DNA of 18,502 nt, from positions 1 to 18,502 of the forward strand of contig MSJI02000272.1 in the NCBI GenBank assembly GCA_001931905.2. Reading direction: 5' to 3'. Positions 1 through 8,408 of this stretch are shown here, one piece after another (the first letter of the stretch is position 1; every line of letters starts with the position of its first letter). Origin of the DNA: Cladosporium sp. IMV 00045 (lineage: Eukaryota > Ascomycota > Dothideomycetes > Cladosporiales > Cladosporiaceae). Below the pieces are notes generated by a model. That model ran no database searches, was not told the origin of the DNA, and saw nothing but the letters and a program-made list of their open reading frames with translations. The translations under genes and the position numbers were made by a program.

Positions 1-462
1 GAGTCCCACGGGTACACATTTGTCGGCAAAGGGACCACCTCGAGTCTGTGGGACACGGTCTCTCGCGAGGCGCAATTCTACCAGGTTCTCCGCAGCGCGC
101 AAGGCTCCGCCGTTCCAGTGTTCCTCGGATCTATCGATATGGCACAAAGCTACTTCCTCCATGGCGCCGGCGAAATACAGCACATGCTACTGATGGCGTG
201 GGGAGGAGAGCCTCTCAACCAGTCGCAGTGGCAAGATAAACTTGGCGCCGTGAAGAAGTCACATGCCAAGATCCGCGAGCTTGGTGTTCGTCACGGTGAT
301 GTCCGGCGTCCGAACACGCTGTGGAACTCGGAGCTGAATCGAATTCTCATCATTGATTTCCACAAGTCTGAGTTGATCAAGAAGGAGACCGGAATGCTCA
401 AGAGGAAAGGTGACTCGATGCGCAACAGCTCTGCGAGACGACCTCGTCTTGCTCTTTGTTGA
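1..462 (+). CDS. Fungal HGD-type protein kinase-like protein, C-terminal part (5' end outside window)
   Basis: The frame is open from base 1 to a TGA at 460-462 (153 residues). There is no convincing start codon, so the gene begins left of the window. It reads like the kinase-like family common in filamentous fungi: a segment with GKGTTSSLW (residues 9-17), then QGSAVPVFLGSID (34-46), HGAGEIQHMLLMAWGGE (54-70), and a catalytic-loop-like block GVRHGDVRRPNTLWN (95-109). H98-G99-D100 replaces the classical HRD, with N105 as the candidate metal ligand. IIDF (117-120) sits where DFG would be, followed by a short basic tail. Bacterial or RIO/ABC1-type phosphotransferases share the HGD loop, so activity is plausible, but the substrate is unknown. 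No stop or frameshift is seen in the visible part. A degenerate relative follows at 671-1219. The family call is motif-based and fairly secure; the function is not. Confidence 0.72.
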   Translation, partial: ESHGYTFVGKGTTSSLWDTVSREAQFYQVLRSAQGSAVPVFLGSIDMAQSYFLHGAGEIQHMLLMAWGGEPLNQSQWQDKLGAVKKSHAKIRELGVRHGDVRRPNTLWNSELNRILIIDFHKSELIKKETGMLKRKGDSMRNSSARRPRLALC

Positions 463-670
463 CAAATGTCGAGCTGATGGCGGACATCGCCCTGTTGTGT
501 CGTCTTACAAAAGGCCGACCTCTCCATGTGTCGACAAACGGTCATATTGTACCCACAAGTAGAAGAATGTGTGTATGATTATTGGCCAATCGATCTTTCT
601 TGTCCGCACACGCTCGCTGTCTATGTAGGGAACGGCGCAGGTTGCTGTCCGCTCAACCTACACAGCGCCC

Positions 671-1219
671 ATGGAGCCTGCTCAAGGTCCAGTTATCTTG
701 CATGGGTATGTCTTCGTCACCAAAGGCGTTGAGGCACGCAATCTGCACTTACCTTCTGCACGAAGCATGGATTTATCAGTCTAGCGACTAGTGGAAGGAG
801 TTCACGTCCCTGCGTATTGCGGCATTGTGGGTCTGCGTGTATCTCACCTGTACGACAACGCGGAGCTCGCAGCCTTGCTTATCACGAGCTAGAAAGGACA
901 ATTTGAACTAGGCATGGATAAGATGGGCTCCAATCCGAAGATTTTTCAGGATTGCTTAGCACAACAGAAGGAAGAAGCGATTGCACCTTTTGGTGAGTTG
1001 TTGGCGCAACATGGTGATCTTGAAGAAAGGATCATGACTTGGGATAATCGAGCGGCTCGATTGATGGTAACAGACTTTGAGTCGAGCGATATCATTGAGC
1101 GGAAGGCGCTGTCGGTCTTGTCCTCCAACAAAAGAAGAGCAGGTGACTTGGCAGTGGGTCTGTTCGAGGAGGAAAGTGTTTCATCGCAAAACCTCGAGTC
1201 TAACCCACACGACATGTAA
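671..1219 (+). pseudogene. Degenerate second kinase-like copy (same HGD family)
   Basis: Pieces of the same fungal kinase-like family appear in order but in different frames. From 671 one frame gives PVILHGYVFVTKGVEARNLH, the typical family entry, and then hits a stop. A neighbouring frame contributes LLHEAWIYQ near 750-780. The first frame resumes with RLVEGVHVPAYCGIVGLR and stops at the TAG at about 889-891. From the ATG at 914 an open stretch of 101 residues gives LLAQHGDLEERIMTWDNRA and RLMVTDFESSDII: the HGD catalytic loop and the DFE that replaces DFG. It closes with a family-like tail (KALSVLSSNKRR). Compared with the copy at 1-462 the order of motifs is the same but the frame is broken at least twice, so this is a pseudogene unless undetected introns repair it. 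The 914-1219 frame could in principle still be translated alone. Confidence 0.55.
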
Positions 1220-1856
1220 TATATGTGACATGTAATGCGAGACGGGAATGCAGAGCCCCATGCAAAGTCCCACAGGCCGCGGTAAGTCGACACATTCTAG
1301 AGGCTCAGGAGACTCTACATGTAGCCAGACTAGACACCATGGCCCATATCCTTGCCTTGGTTTTCATGAGCAGTCATTCGGACACGGGTGGCACAACATT
1401 TGTGAAACATGTAGTCATACGCGTCGCTTTATGTCCGCGGAAGTATGTGCCATCGTCTCTTCATATCGAGGGATGCTGCTTACCATGTGTCTCTACATTG
1501 TTCCTAGGGCCTATCCCCATCGAATTCAGCCTTACAGAGTACATCCAGTAGCTTTGTCATGGTTTGTACTGATTCATCTCGGTGCGTAGAAGGCGCGCTG
1601 GCCTTCGCGGTTGTGTCGGCGAAAGTACTTCTTTTTTATTCGAAGTCTTTACTCAATATTGCGTCCATCGGAACTACGGAGCGGCCCGAAATCTGGGACT
1701 TCCAGGAAGTCCCAAACGCGCTATCTGAGTCAGGGCGTTCTGGCATTGAGATCACCCCAGGTATCCCGCGTGCAAGCTGGCTTTGGATTGCGGCCCCCCC
1801 TTCCATCTAGTGTCTCCACAACTCCATTGCACTGTCTCGTGACCAGAAACTATGCG
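1220..1856. other. Intergenic stretch without a recognised gene
   Basis: Several short open frames of 80-115 codons cross this stretch, but none shows a recognisable motif, conserved block or plausible start context. The one structural item is the palindrome at 1694-1714, listed separately. I see no tRNA-like cloverleaf and no transposon terminus. Confidence 0.5.
1694..1714. repeat. Near-perfect 21-bp palindrome
   Basis: Arms TGGGACTTCC (1694-1703) and GGAAGTCCCA (1705-1714) are perfect reverse complements around a single A at 1704. It could be a dimeric transcription-factor site or a chance hairpin. It lies about 150 bp upstream of the TATA box at 1858. Confidence 0.7.
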
Positions 1857-1864
1857 CATATAAG
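1857..1864 (+). promoter_or_regulatory. TATA-like box upstream of the acidic-protein gene
   Basis: CATATAAG sits about 85 bp before the ATG at 1947. It is followed by a pyrimidine-rich leader (CTTCTTTCGCCCGCTTCTGC type, 1909-1940) and the good context CAAAATG. This is the usual layout of a filamentous-fungal core promoter and supports a start at 1947 rather than 2063. Confidence 0.45.
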
Positions 1865-1946
1865 TGCAACCTAAAGCTCATGCAGTGTCACGACTGAGTC
1901 CGTAACACTTCTTTCGCCCGCTTCTGCTTCTCTTTGCTCGTCCAAA

Positions 1947-3821
1947 ATGTTGACAGAACTGCACCCGTCCATGGCGTCCATGGCAAGGTCTTCTACACCT
2001 CGTGAGCAGGGAGTAGTGGACACGTCAGATTGCGACAAACGGACGATTGACAAGGTTCGCAGATGTCTCCCAATGTGATGCAACTGCTCATCAACATTTT
2101 GCAGGCTTTTGAGACTCTCCGGACTGAGGTGTCGCTAATTCGTAGTCAAGCACCATTGTTGTCAGACCATATCAAACGGAAAGCGCAGCAGTTATTCGAG
2201 TGGGCGGAGATCCCTCTTGCGGTCGCGCAACAACATGCTCAGAAGTCTGCGCAGGGAGCAGGCTTGGCGCCTTCTGCGGCGGATCCACCGGGTTGGCGCT
2301 CTGCAGTCGTGTCGTCCCAGCCTCCGAGAGATCCTTCGCTTCCAAGCGAAAGTACGACTGCTCGGATACCCGTTAAGGACACCACCAGGCCAGCATATGA
2401 TGGGGGTAAGATCCTGGAGGACGCAAGGCACGGGAGTTCGCCCAGTCTCTCATCTTCACGAGATCGAGACACTGCAAATGCGCGAGTCGCATGCGAAGCA
2501 ACGCATATACCCAAGGTATCAGAGGGCGCTCGGCTTTCGGGTAGGACACCGCCCGAACCAGAAACACCGGAGAATGTGCAAGGCACCACAGAGGACACTT
2601 TGACGAATGTTGTAAGCACAGTCGAAGCGCTCGAGGCCGAGCAGCACAAACGCGATGCATCCGAAGCCGCATCCAAGAACGGCAACGTAGATCAATACGG
2701 CCCTGACTTGCATCTTGAAAAAGACTTGCAAGGAAATACGACTCGCAGAAGCAGCGCAGAAGGCGACGAGGGACATGGAAAAGATAAAGAGAAGGACGAC
2801 GAAGAAGACGAAGGTAACGACGAGGACAACAGACATAGAAGCGAAAGGGGTGATATAAATGGAGTTGAAGTTGAACACGAGGCGGAGGAGGATGGAAATG
2901 GCTTGGAAGGAGGAGGAGGAGACATTCCCAGAAGAGCGGTGTTCAAGGACGGCCTGGATCAGCATGAACAGAACGAAAGACACACTAGCTCGGGGAAAAG
3001 CAACCAGGAGACTATAAGTCAACCTGTCGCCGCGGCCGGTACTTCTCTTCTGGGCGCCGATGCTACGGACACAGGAAGTGAAGCGGAACAGAATGCTGGG
3101 AACAGCACGGAGGCTACTGACTGTGTTGAAAGATCTGCTTTGACAATTGCCGAGCAGCAGGGCGACCAGATCAATCGCACTGTCCAAAAAGACGAATATA
3201 TAGATGCTGATGCCGACAGTCCTCCCGGATGTCTCGATGGTGACAAGATCGTGCTAGCCCAAGGTCCTCCACAGACACAGCAAGCGAATAGATGGACAAC
3301 GAATTCCCCGAAAGACACACCGACATCACACGGGAACTCTGGCGGGGACTCGACCAGTGAAGATGATAGCAGCCTAAAGCCGAAAGCGATTCTGGTTCTG
3401 ATGGTGACAGCCCGAGTGTCGCGATTGACGAATCCAAACAACCCCCGACAGCCGCCAAGAACTCAGTCAAAAGGGCATCTACCAGGCTTCCCGGCGCTAA
3501 TGAAACTCCGACAAAGCGCCGGGAGTTGTCAAGTCATCTCAACAGAAGTCTGGCAGGCGTCGTGGTCAAGAACGTACCAGATCGGTTGATCCAGCCACCC
3601 AAGGTCATGCAGCTCGTTGAAGAGATGCTTGACGATTCTCACAAGGGCTCTGCTATGGCTTTGGTGAAGTTTTTCTTCGCCATTGCGAGTCCCTACTGTA
3701 TTATTCTGTCGAGAACGCGAAGCGTTTTTGGCAGAATAATGCAGCATTTGATTATGGCACGCTGAAGTACGTCGCGAGTCTCACCAAAATTTGGCAGTGC
3801 GCCGCACTTTTTTTGAGGTGA
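1947..3821 (+). pseudogene. Large acidic, disordered protein gene of unknown family, two frameshifts
   Basis: The longest open piece runs from the ATG at 2063 to 3589 (508 codons). A better start is the ATG at 1947, joined through a 50-bp candidate intron 2055-2104 (GTTCGC...TTGCAG) that restores phase and leads into AFETLRTEVSLIRSQAPLL. Its donor is weak. The middle is low-complexity, rich in Glu, Asp, Lys and Gly (codons near 2750-2930). At about 3378-3389 the coding signal shifts: the neighbouring frame continues DSGSDGDSPSVAIDESKQ, PTKRRELSSHLNRSL, KVMQLVEEMLDD and ALVKFFFAIASP. Near 3697 it shifts again to YYSVENAKRFWQNNAAFDYG and LKYVASLTKIWQCA, ending at the TGA 3819-3821. The ordered C-terminal block (about 3590-3815) looks conserved, the rest disordered. 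Each shift equals one missing base, so decay or assembly error fits. I cannot name the family. The block might be the N-terminal region of the kind of protein seen at 8409, but that is a guess. Confidence 0.5.
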
Positions 3822-3962
3822 AGCCCGTTCCTGTAGAAACTGACAACCCCGGATTCTGTGTTGGGTCCGACAGTAATGCGTCGCATGTATTGAAACTCGA
3901 TACGCGATACTAGCTTCGCGCTTCACGTCTTGCCAAAACTCGCGGGTGTGCTGCCTCAGAAC

Positions 3963-3995
3963 GCGTCGCATTTAGAGACGCTTCAAATGCGACGC
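3963..3995. repeat. Inverted repeat, 11-bp arms
   Basis: GCGTCGCATTT (3963-3973) and AAATGCGACGC (3985-3995) are perfect complements separated by 11 bases. It is a strong potential hairpin in otherwise gene-free DNA. Confidence 0.7.
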
Positions 3996-4250
3996 ACAAT
4001 CGTCTGCCACATCACTAGCGACAAGTCAGGTGAAAGACTCTTCCAAGCGCGAACGCACTTCAGATATGGAAGTGACCCACCTGGAAAAATGCGCCGCGTT
4101 TCAAGCAAGCTGATCGACGAATGCAGAAGCGGCCAGGCTGGACCCTGGAACGTGTTACCGGACCCGCTTCGTCGTGAAACGTGCCGCAAATCTGGGGTGG
4201 AGAGTCTGCAATGCGGCGCAAGATCGAGCACTTGTGCTTTTGCGGGGTCT

Positions 4251-4297
4251 GACTGATATAGACGCGAAACCACGCCAGACATGCGTCTATATCAGTC
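4251..4297. repeat. Inverted repeat, perfect 15-bp arms
   Basis: GACTGATATAGACGC (4251-4265) and GCGTCTATATCAGTC (4283-4297) are exact reverse complements with a 17-base spacer. The arms do not extend further. No short direct repeat flanks them clearly, so a miniature transposon is not supported. A hairpin or a binding-site pair remains possible. Confidence 0.8.
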
Positions 4298-4477
4298 TTG
4301 GCGAACCGAGAGTGCTTGCAGTCAACGCGACGCATATCCCACAAAGCATGCGAAATCTCACCGCTATTTGCGTGCGTCGATGAACATTTTGATCGAGCAA
4401 CTTTGGTTGTTGCATTGCGTGACTTTCGTCCCTTCATCATCATCAGTTGCATAACTTTATCATAGTATTCGTCGAGC

Positions 4478-5293
4478 ATGCCTCAACCCGTGTCTACCGA
4501 TGTGTGGAATCAGCTGTCGAAAGTCGAAAGTCGCCAACGGCTCGAAAGACTTGGCCTTGTTCTGTCTGGATCCGATTGTGTCCTCATCTGCAAACACTGT
4601 AGATATGCTCTGCAGCCGTCCGGGCAGACGGTTTCGAAGCATCTTTGGGAGAAGCACTCGCTGTCTGCGAGAGATAGAGCAGGCTTGAATGCCTTTGTCT
4701 GAGGTTTGGGACTACAAGACCCGAACACAGTTCCAAAACGTCCAGACGGGTCGTCGGCCCACTCACACCTGTCGGTGCACGACGGCTTTGCCTGCTCACA
4801 ATGTGATTACCGCACCACCAGCGAAAACTTGATGAGGCGCCATCTCTCTCAAGCACACGAAGGGCGCTCCTCGCAGAGAGACGAGATCCATGACCAACCT
4901 TGGTCAAAGGTCAGGTTGCAGAGCTGGACTCAGAACGGTAAGCGGGAGTTCTGGGTCGTTGCGACATTCGACGAAAAGGAGCTTCCTCCAGCAGAATACT
5001 CTCCGAGGAAGAAAAGGAAACTCTCGGAGATCCACGTGGCAGAGACTGAACGCATCGCCCAGCGTCAGAGATCTCTACGTAACGACACCCCCTGCGATCC
5101 GCTACATCTCAGTAACTGGATGAGACGTACCGGCTGGACACAGATGTTTTCAGGCATCGACTGCCGCCTGTTGGTTCAGCTGGCACGGCCGCCCGTCCTG
5201 CGAAACGAGCGGGTCTCGTTAGAGGACAATGGCGACGAACGAACAGTGTGTTTCCTCGACAGTGTAAATATGCTTTGCAACCCAGCTGGATAA
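4478..5293 (+). pseudogene. OrsD/DUF3505-like C2H2 protein, N-terminal copy 1, with in-frame stop
   Basis: The ATG at 4478 opens a frame interrupted once by a TGA at 4700-4702 and continuing in the same frame to the TAA at 5291-5293. Before the stop there is a C2H2-like module, CKHCRYALQPSG with C38, C41, H55 and H60. After it come GLGLQDPN, the second finger (FACSQCDYRTTSENLM then RRHLSQAH) and a VRLQSW-type strand. A basic segment (PRKKRKL, possible nuclear signal) and NWMRRTGWTQMF / RLLVQLARPP follow. This two-finger layout matches the fungal OrsD-like (DUF3505) family, often part of very large proteins of unknown function. One substitution, for example CGA to TGA, would explain the stop. 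The C-terminal end runs into copy 2 by a frame change near 5245. Family call good; present coding capacity doubtful. Confidence 0.68.
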
Positions 5294-6084
5294 AGGCCTC
5301 CAAGCATCTAGCCGAGAAACAGGCTGTCCCAGCCTCCAAACGCAAGGAGCTGGTGACCTTTATTGACTCGCTCCACTTACCCAACCCAACCTCCTCAATA
5401 GACGGCAGAATGGCAGCGAACTTTATCCACATCTTCTCGTGCAGATACTGCAGCTTCCACTCCAAGAGCTCTAGGCTTGTGCAGCAGCACATCAGGCGCG
5501 AACACTGGAAACCGTACCACAGCACAACGAAACATTTGTTGGCAATTGGATGCGCCGCACTGCCTAGGCAGAGATTTCGTCAATCGCCAGCTCCTCGTTC
5601 GGCTGACGCAAGCGCCGGCTGTTGACGGCTCAACACTGGTATACGGGGTTTTCGATAGTACGCATTTACAGAGTGGTGCTGACGATGTACGACATATCCG
5701 AACGATAGGCGTCGCCACGGACAAGTTCTTCGATAGATGCGAGGACACGGTATCCCACACAGGCCACCCTATACGATGTTGGCTGCGAAGTCATCTTGCA
5801 GATCGGTCCTACAAAGCCCCCTTCAGCTGCCCTTCCGCCCTGGTACTCGATCTCGATATCGCGGATTATGGAGAAGGCTGCTTTACTTCTGTCTTAGACT
5901 CTATCGCTTGCAATCCATAGTGCGATGCAAACTCCTACGCTATGAGATGACCGAGGAGCAACGGATCGCTCGAGATGAAGTGTGTAGAGATCCCTGCTGG
6001 GCTGCCAGGCCGCCAGGTCGGTGTAACAACGACCGTCTAGAAAGGAAGCCGAACTGGAGTCGTCAACGAAGTGTTCTTCCATGA
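5248..6084 (+). pseudogene. OrsD/DUF3505-like protein copy 2, frameshifted
   Basis: A second module begins abruptly with QCKYALQPSWIKASKHL, equivalent to CKHCRYALQPSGQTVSKHL of copy 1. It continues through KELVTFIDSLHLPNPTS, the second finger SCRYCSFHSKSSRL and QQHIRREHWKP. About 5540-5590 the signal moves to another frame: RQLLVRLTQAPAVDGSTL, DKFFDRCEDTVSHTG, HPIRCWLRSHLADRSYKAPF. Near 5850 it moves again: RSRYRGLWRRLLYFCLRLYR and LLRYEMTEEQRIA, fading at about 6000 and stopping by 6084. The region between the second finger and RQLLVRL is shorter than in copy 1, suggesting an internal deletion. Start and end are approximate. Copy 2 may be a neighbouring paralogue, or the downstream half of the same ancestral gene with a duplicated finger module. 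Confidence 0.62.
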
Positions 6085-6656
6085 CCTCCACGGGTTCATG
6101 GAGTGCCGAGTCCGCGATTACGTCGACAAGCGTTGGAGACTCCGAGTGGCTGCGGCACCGAGAAACTGAAATAAGCCCTGCGACTTCGCGCAAATCATCC
6201 AAAGAAACTACGCAGACTGTCGGCGGGCTTGTGGAAGATAACGATTGAATTTCATCGACCTGGGTCTGGACGATTGGCCGGTATGCGAGGCCTCTGACCA
6301 CTCACTTGAGTGTTCGTCTTCTGCACTCTATAGTCCACGAACGAACCGTCTCCGTTTCTTCGCTAGTCCGAATTCTACGGGGAGCCGAGGCTCGAAGCTG
6401 CTGATCTAGCTTGCTAGAAGCTGGCGGTATTCCCCCTCCTCGTTCATGGTTCCCGGTCCGGTCCGAGCCTTGTAGGATTCAGGCTTGCCGTGAACAGCTG
6501 TGTTCAGTAGTGGTTGTAAACACTCTACCAACAATGCGCGGGTCCTTGTTTCCGCATTTTTTGTTAAGAGGACATCCGTGAGACCCTAGCATGCTACTCG
6601 CAAGCACGTAGCGCTCGCGCTATATCACGCACAGCAACTGCCACCTCACAGGCCAT
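6085..6656. other. Stretch without a recognised gene
   Basis: Between the end of OrsD-like copy 2 and the HNH pseudogene I see only short frames with no family motif. A minus-strand frame at 5894-6301 overlaps the OrsD-like remnant and looks like a shadow. Confidence 0.45.
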
Positions 6657-7674
6657 GTGCCTCCGCCCTCTTTCACACAGCGTATCACAGTCAAACACCC
6701 CGGGTATGGTGGTAACAATACCATCCTCGCCTTGCCTGCGTGCGATGGCGCTAGCGCACCTGGTAAGCGCACTATGTAACCGTCCATAGCGCCTGTACGA
6801 TAGTCGCCAACAATTGCAAACACCGGTGGCTTTCATCGGACCCCTCTGGCCGACCACGCACATGCGCCTAAAGGCTTAATACCCGTCGGAGTGCACTTCT
6901 TCCATGTTGACACCGGACCCAATGAGGATCCCTATCCTATTGTCCCGAACTTCCATGCCTGGGCTTTTCCACACGACGATCTGCCCTCCCTTTGGCACGA
7001 GTCGGCGCAGCTTGCCGCCGTCATCGAGCCGCGTACAACCACCGAAACATGTCGGCTCACCAATAAGCGTCTCACATGCGAGAATGCACACATCACCCCG
7101 GCGGCCGAAAAGAGCTGGTTTGCAGACAACGAGATGGACAGATACGGCGAGCTGGGTGGACGCACCGGCCGGGACGTCGCAGATTCGCCTGCGAACTCAA
7201 TAAGATTGCGACGCGACGTACATGTGATTTGGGATAACTTGTTCTTCAGCATAGTTCCCAAAAATTTGCAGCATGGGGACAGTGATGGGTTACAATGGTG
7301 TGCGCATAGCCTGGTACAGGATGAAGAGCTATACGAAGACTATCACAATACGGCCTACCGCATCACTGACAGGCAGAGCCGTCGAATACTTCTATGCACG
7401 CTTTCCGTGGGACCTCTTCATCAAGGTCATCGGGTGTCTTCAGAGCACACAGCCCAGGCAACTCGCCGTTCCACAACCGGATGGCGTGATGGAGGTACGG
7501 ACCTTTTCTACACAGGAGTGCCAGGAATTTAGCAGAGATCAAGGACGTGGACGCAGCGCAGCCCTACTAAACGAAACCGCGGGCCCAATGGCAAGGCGTA
7601 ATAGTGCTGGACAAGGGTGGAATCTGACGACAAAGCAGTGCAACATAGCCAAATCTATCTCAGAAACTTTCTAA
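6657..7674 (+). pseudogene. Fungal HNH-endonuclease-domain protein, three frameshifts
   Basis: The pieces are collinear with the fungal HNH family. From about 6657 one frame gives RITVKHPGYGGNNTILALPA and ends at the TAA 6777-6779. Frame 2 then carries VHSACTIVANNCKHRWLSS up to the TAA 6869-6871. From about 6860 the first frame returns with GLIPVGVHFFHVDTG, YPIVPNFHAWAFPHDDLP and the HNH core: TCENAHITPAAEKSW, ELGGRTGRDVADSPANSIRL and RRDVHVIWDNLFFSIVP. The core His, Asn and His are all present. Near 7352 it shifts by one extra base into RAVEYFYARFPWDLF, QPRQLAVPQPDG and TFSTQECQEF, ending at TAA 7674. In other fungi such proteins are single open genes; the domain suggests metal-dependent nuclease activity, but the target is unknown. 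The catalytic core itself is undamaged. Upstream ATG not found; GTG at 6657 marks only the edge of the signal. Confidence 0.7.
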
Positions 7675-7839
7675 TACGTACTGCAAGAAGTATCTCGCAA
7701 TGCCCTCCATCTACTGCTCCAAAAGCTCTTGCGCATAGCCATTTTCTTCCCCTACCATGACGCTGAATCCTCCGTCCATTCCGATACGACGCCGCGTTTT
7801 CATGCGGAGCACACCAGATTCAAGTCGCGATGGCCGCCT

Positions 7840-8202
7840 GCTGTCGGATGCGAGTGACGCGATAGGCCGTGAACGTCGACCAAAGACCCGTACCCTACTG
7901 ACTCTCAATGCCGCACCACCCCACGCACCCTCGTATACACGGCAGGTCCCCGCTTCATCCGCTGAAGATAGGACGATGAACACTTGGAAACACGACTTCA
8001 AGAGCACCCGCTGACCACTAACCACGAGCACACGAGAACTAGAAGCTACACACATCGTTTGGGGGGCCTTCAGTGACTAGGAACAATGGGCAGGAAGTTT
8101 GGTTGTGTTCAAATTTACCGGAATGCATGTACACTTGGTGATATAAATAGTGTGGTGCCCGTGCCCTTTAGGTGCTTAGCGCCGGGCGGAATACATTCCT
8201 CA
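7840..8202 (+). mobile_element. LINE (Tad-like) 3' tail, copy A, 5'-truncated
   Basis: This stretch aligns by eye, at roughly 80 percent, with 11735-12100. Shared blocks include CGTACCCTACT, ACCCTCGTA, CGCTTCATCCGCTG, AGATAGGACGATGAACACTT and the end block CCCTTTAGGTGCTTAGCGCC followed by GGGCGGAATA. Copy B carries LINE coding sequence upstream, so this is the 3' untranslated end of the same element. Coding sequence is almost absent here (a decayed remnant from about 7757), as expected for 5' truncation during target-primed reverse transcription. It ends in a TCC run. Confidence 0.68.
8142..8149 (+). promoter_or_regulatory. TATAAATA box inside the LINE tail
   Basis: A textbook TATAAATA lies inside copy A of the LINE tail, about 260 bp upstream of the ATG at 8409. 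The aligned position in copy B reads GACGTACATAG and lacks it. It might drive the downstream gene; only its sequence and position support this. Confidence 0.3.
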
Positions 8203-8229
8203 TCCTCCTCCTCCTCCTCCTCCTCCTCC
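8203..8229. repeat. (TCC)9 microsatellite
   Basis: Nine uninterrupted TCC units follow directly on the LINE 3' end. LINE tails often end in short simple repeats; copy B ends in a shorter ATC run at the same place. Confidence 0.9.
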
Positions 8230-8408
8230 CCGCCTCATCCAGATCTTTCCTGATCTCGGCGGCGCGCTCGCGAATGTGTGATGTCCACTACGATGTTGCA
8301 TCTTGTCAGCATCTTTTGACCTCCATGCTAAGCTACTTGCGATCTGTCTACAGAGCTGTCGAGCTGGACATTCTGGGAGCTTGAACTGACATCGCAGCCA
8401 TCGACGAT

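Larger units (their letters stand above)
3822..4477. other. Gene-poor stretch with inverted repeats
   Basis: Open frames of about 100-140 codons exist on both strands (for example minus 4060-4479, and plus 3930-4256, which starts at TTG), but none shows recognisable motifs. The stretch holds two hairpins listed separately, and the motif GCGTCGCA or its complement recurs near 3878, 3963, 3988 and 4327. Confidence 0.4.

Noticed and set aside
2519..3187. Minus-strand 222-codon frame with hydrophobic stretches
   Set aside because: It is the complement of the acidic low-complexity region; Glu/Asp codons read backwards give Phe, Leu, Ser and Val. A shadow.
4060..4479. Minus-strand 139-codon ATG frame overlapping the OrsD-like start
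   Set aside because: No recognisable motif, and it covers the inverted repeats. Not excluded as a gene, but unsupported.
6763..6803. Possible 41-bp intron (GTAAGC...GATAG) in the HNH region
   Set aside because: Shorter than the other introns here, and the bases within it encode family residues in a neighbouring frame, so a frameshift explains the region better.
6594..6863. Minus-strand 89-codon frame
   Set aside because: The opposite strand carries collinear HNH-family blocks over the same bases, so the frame is a shadow.
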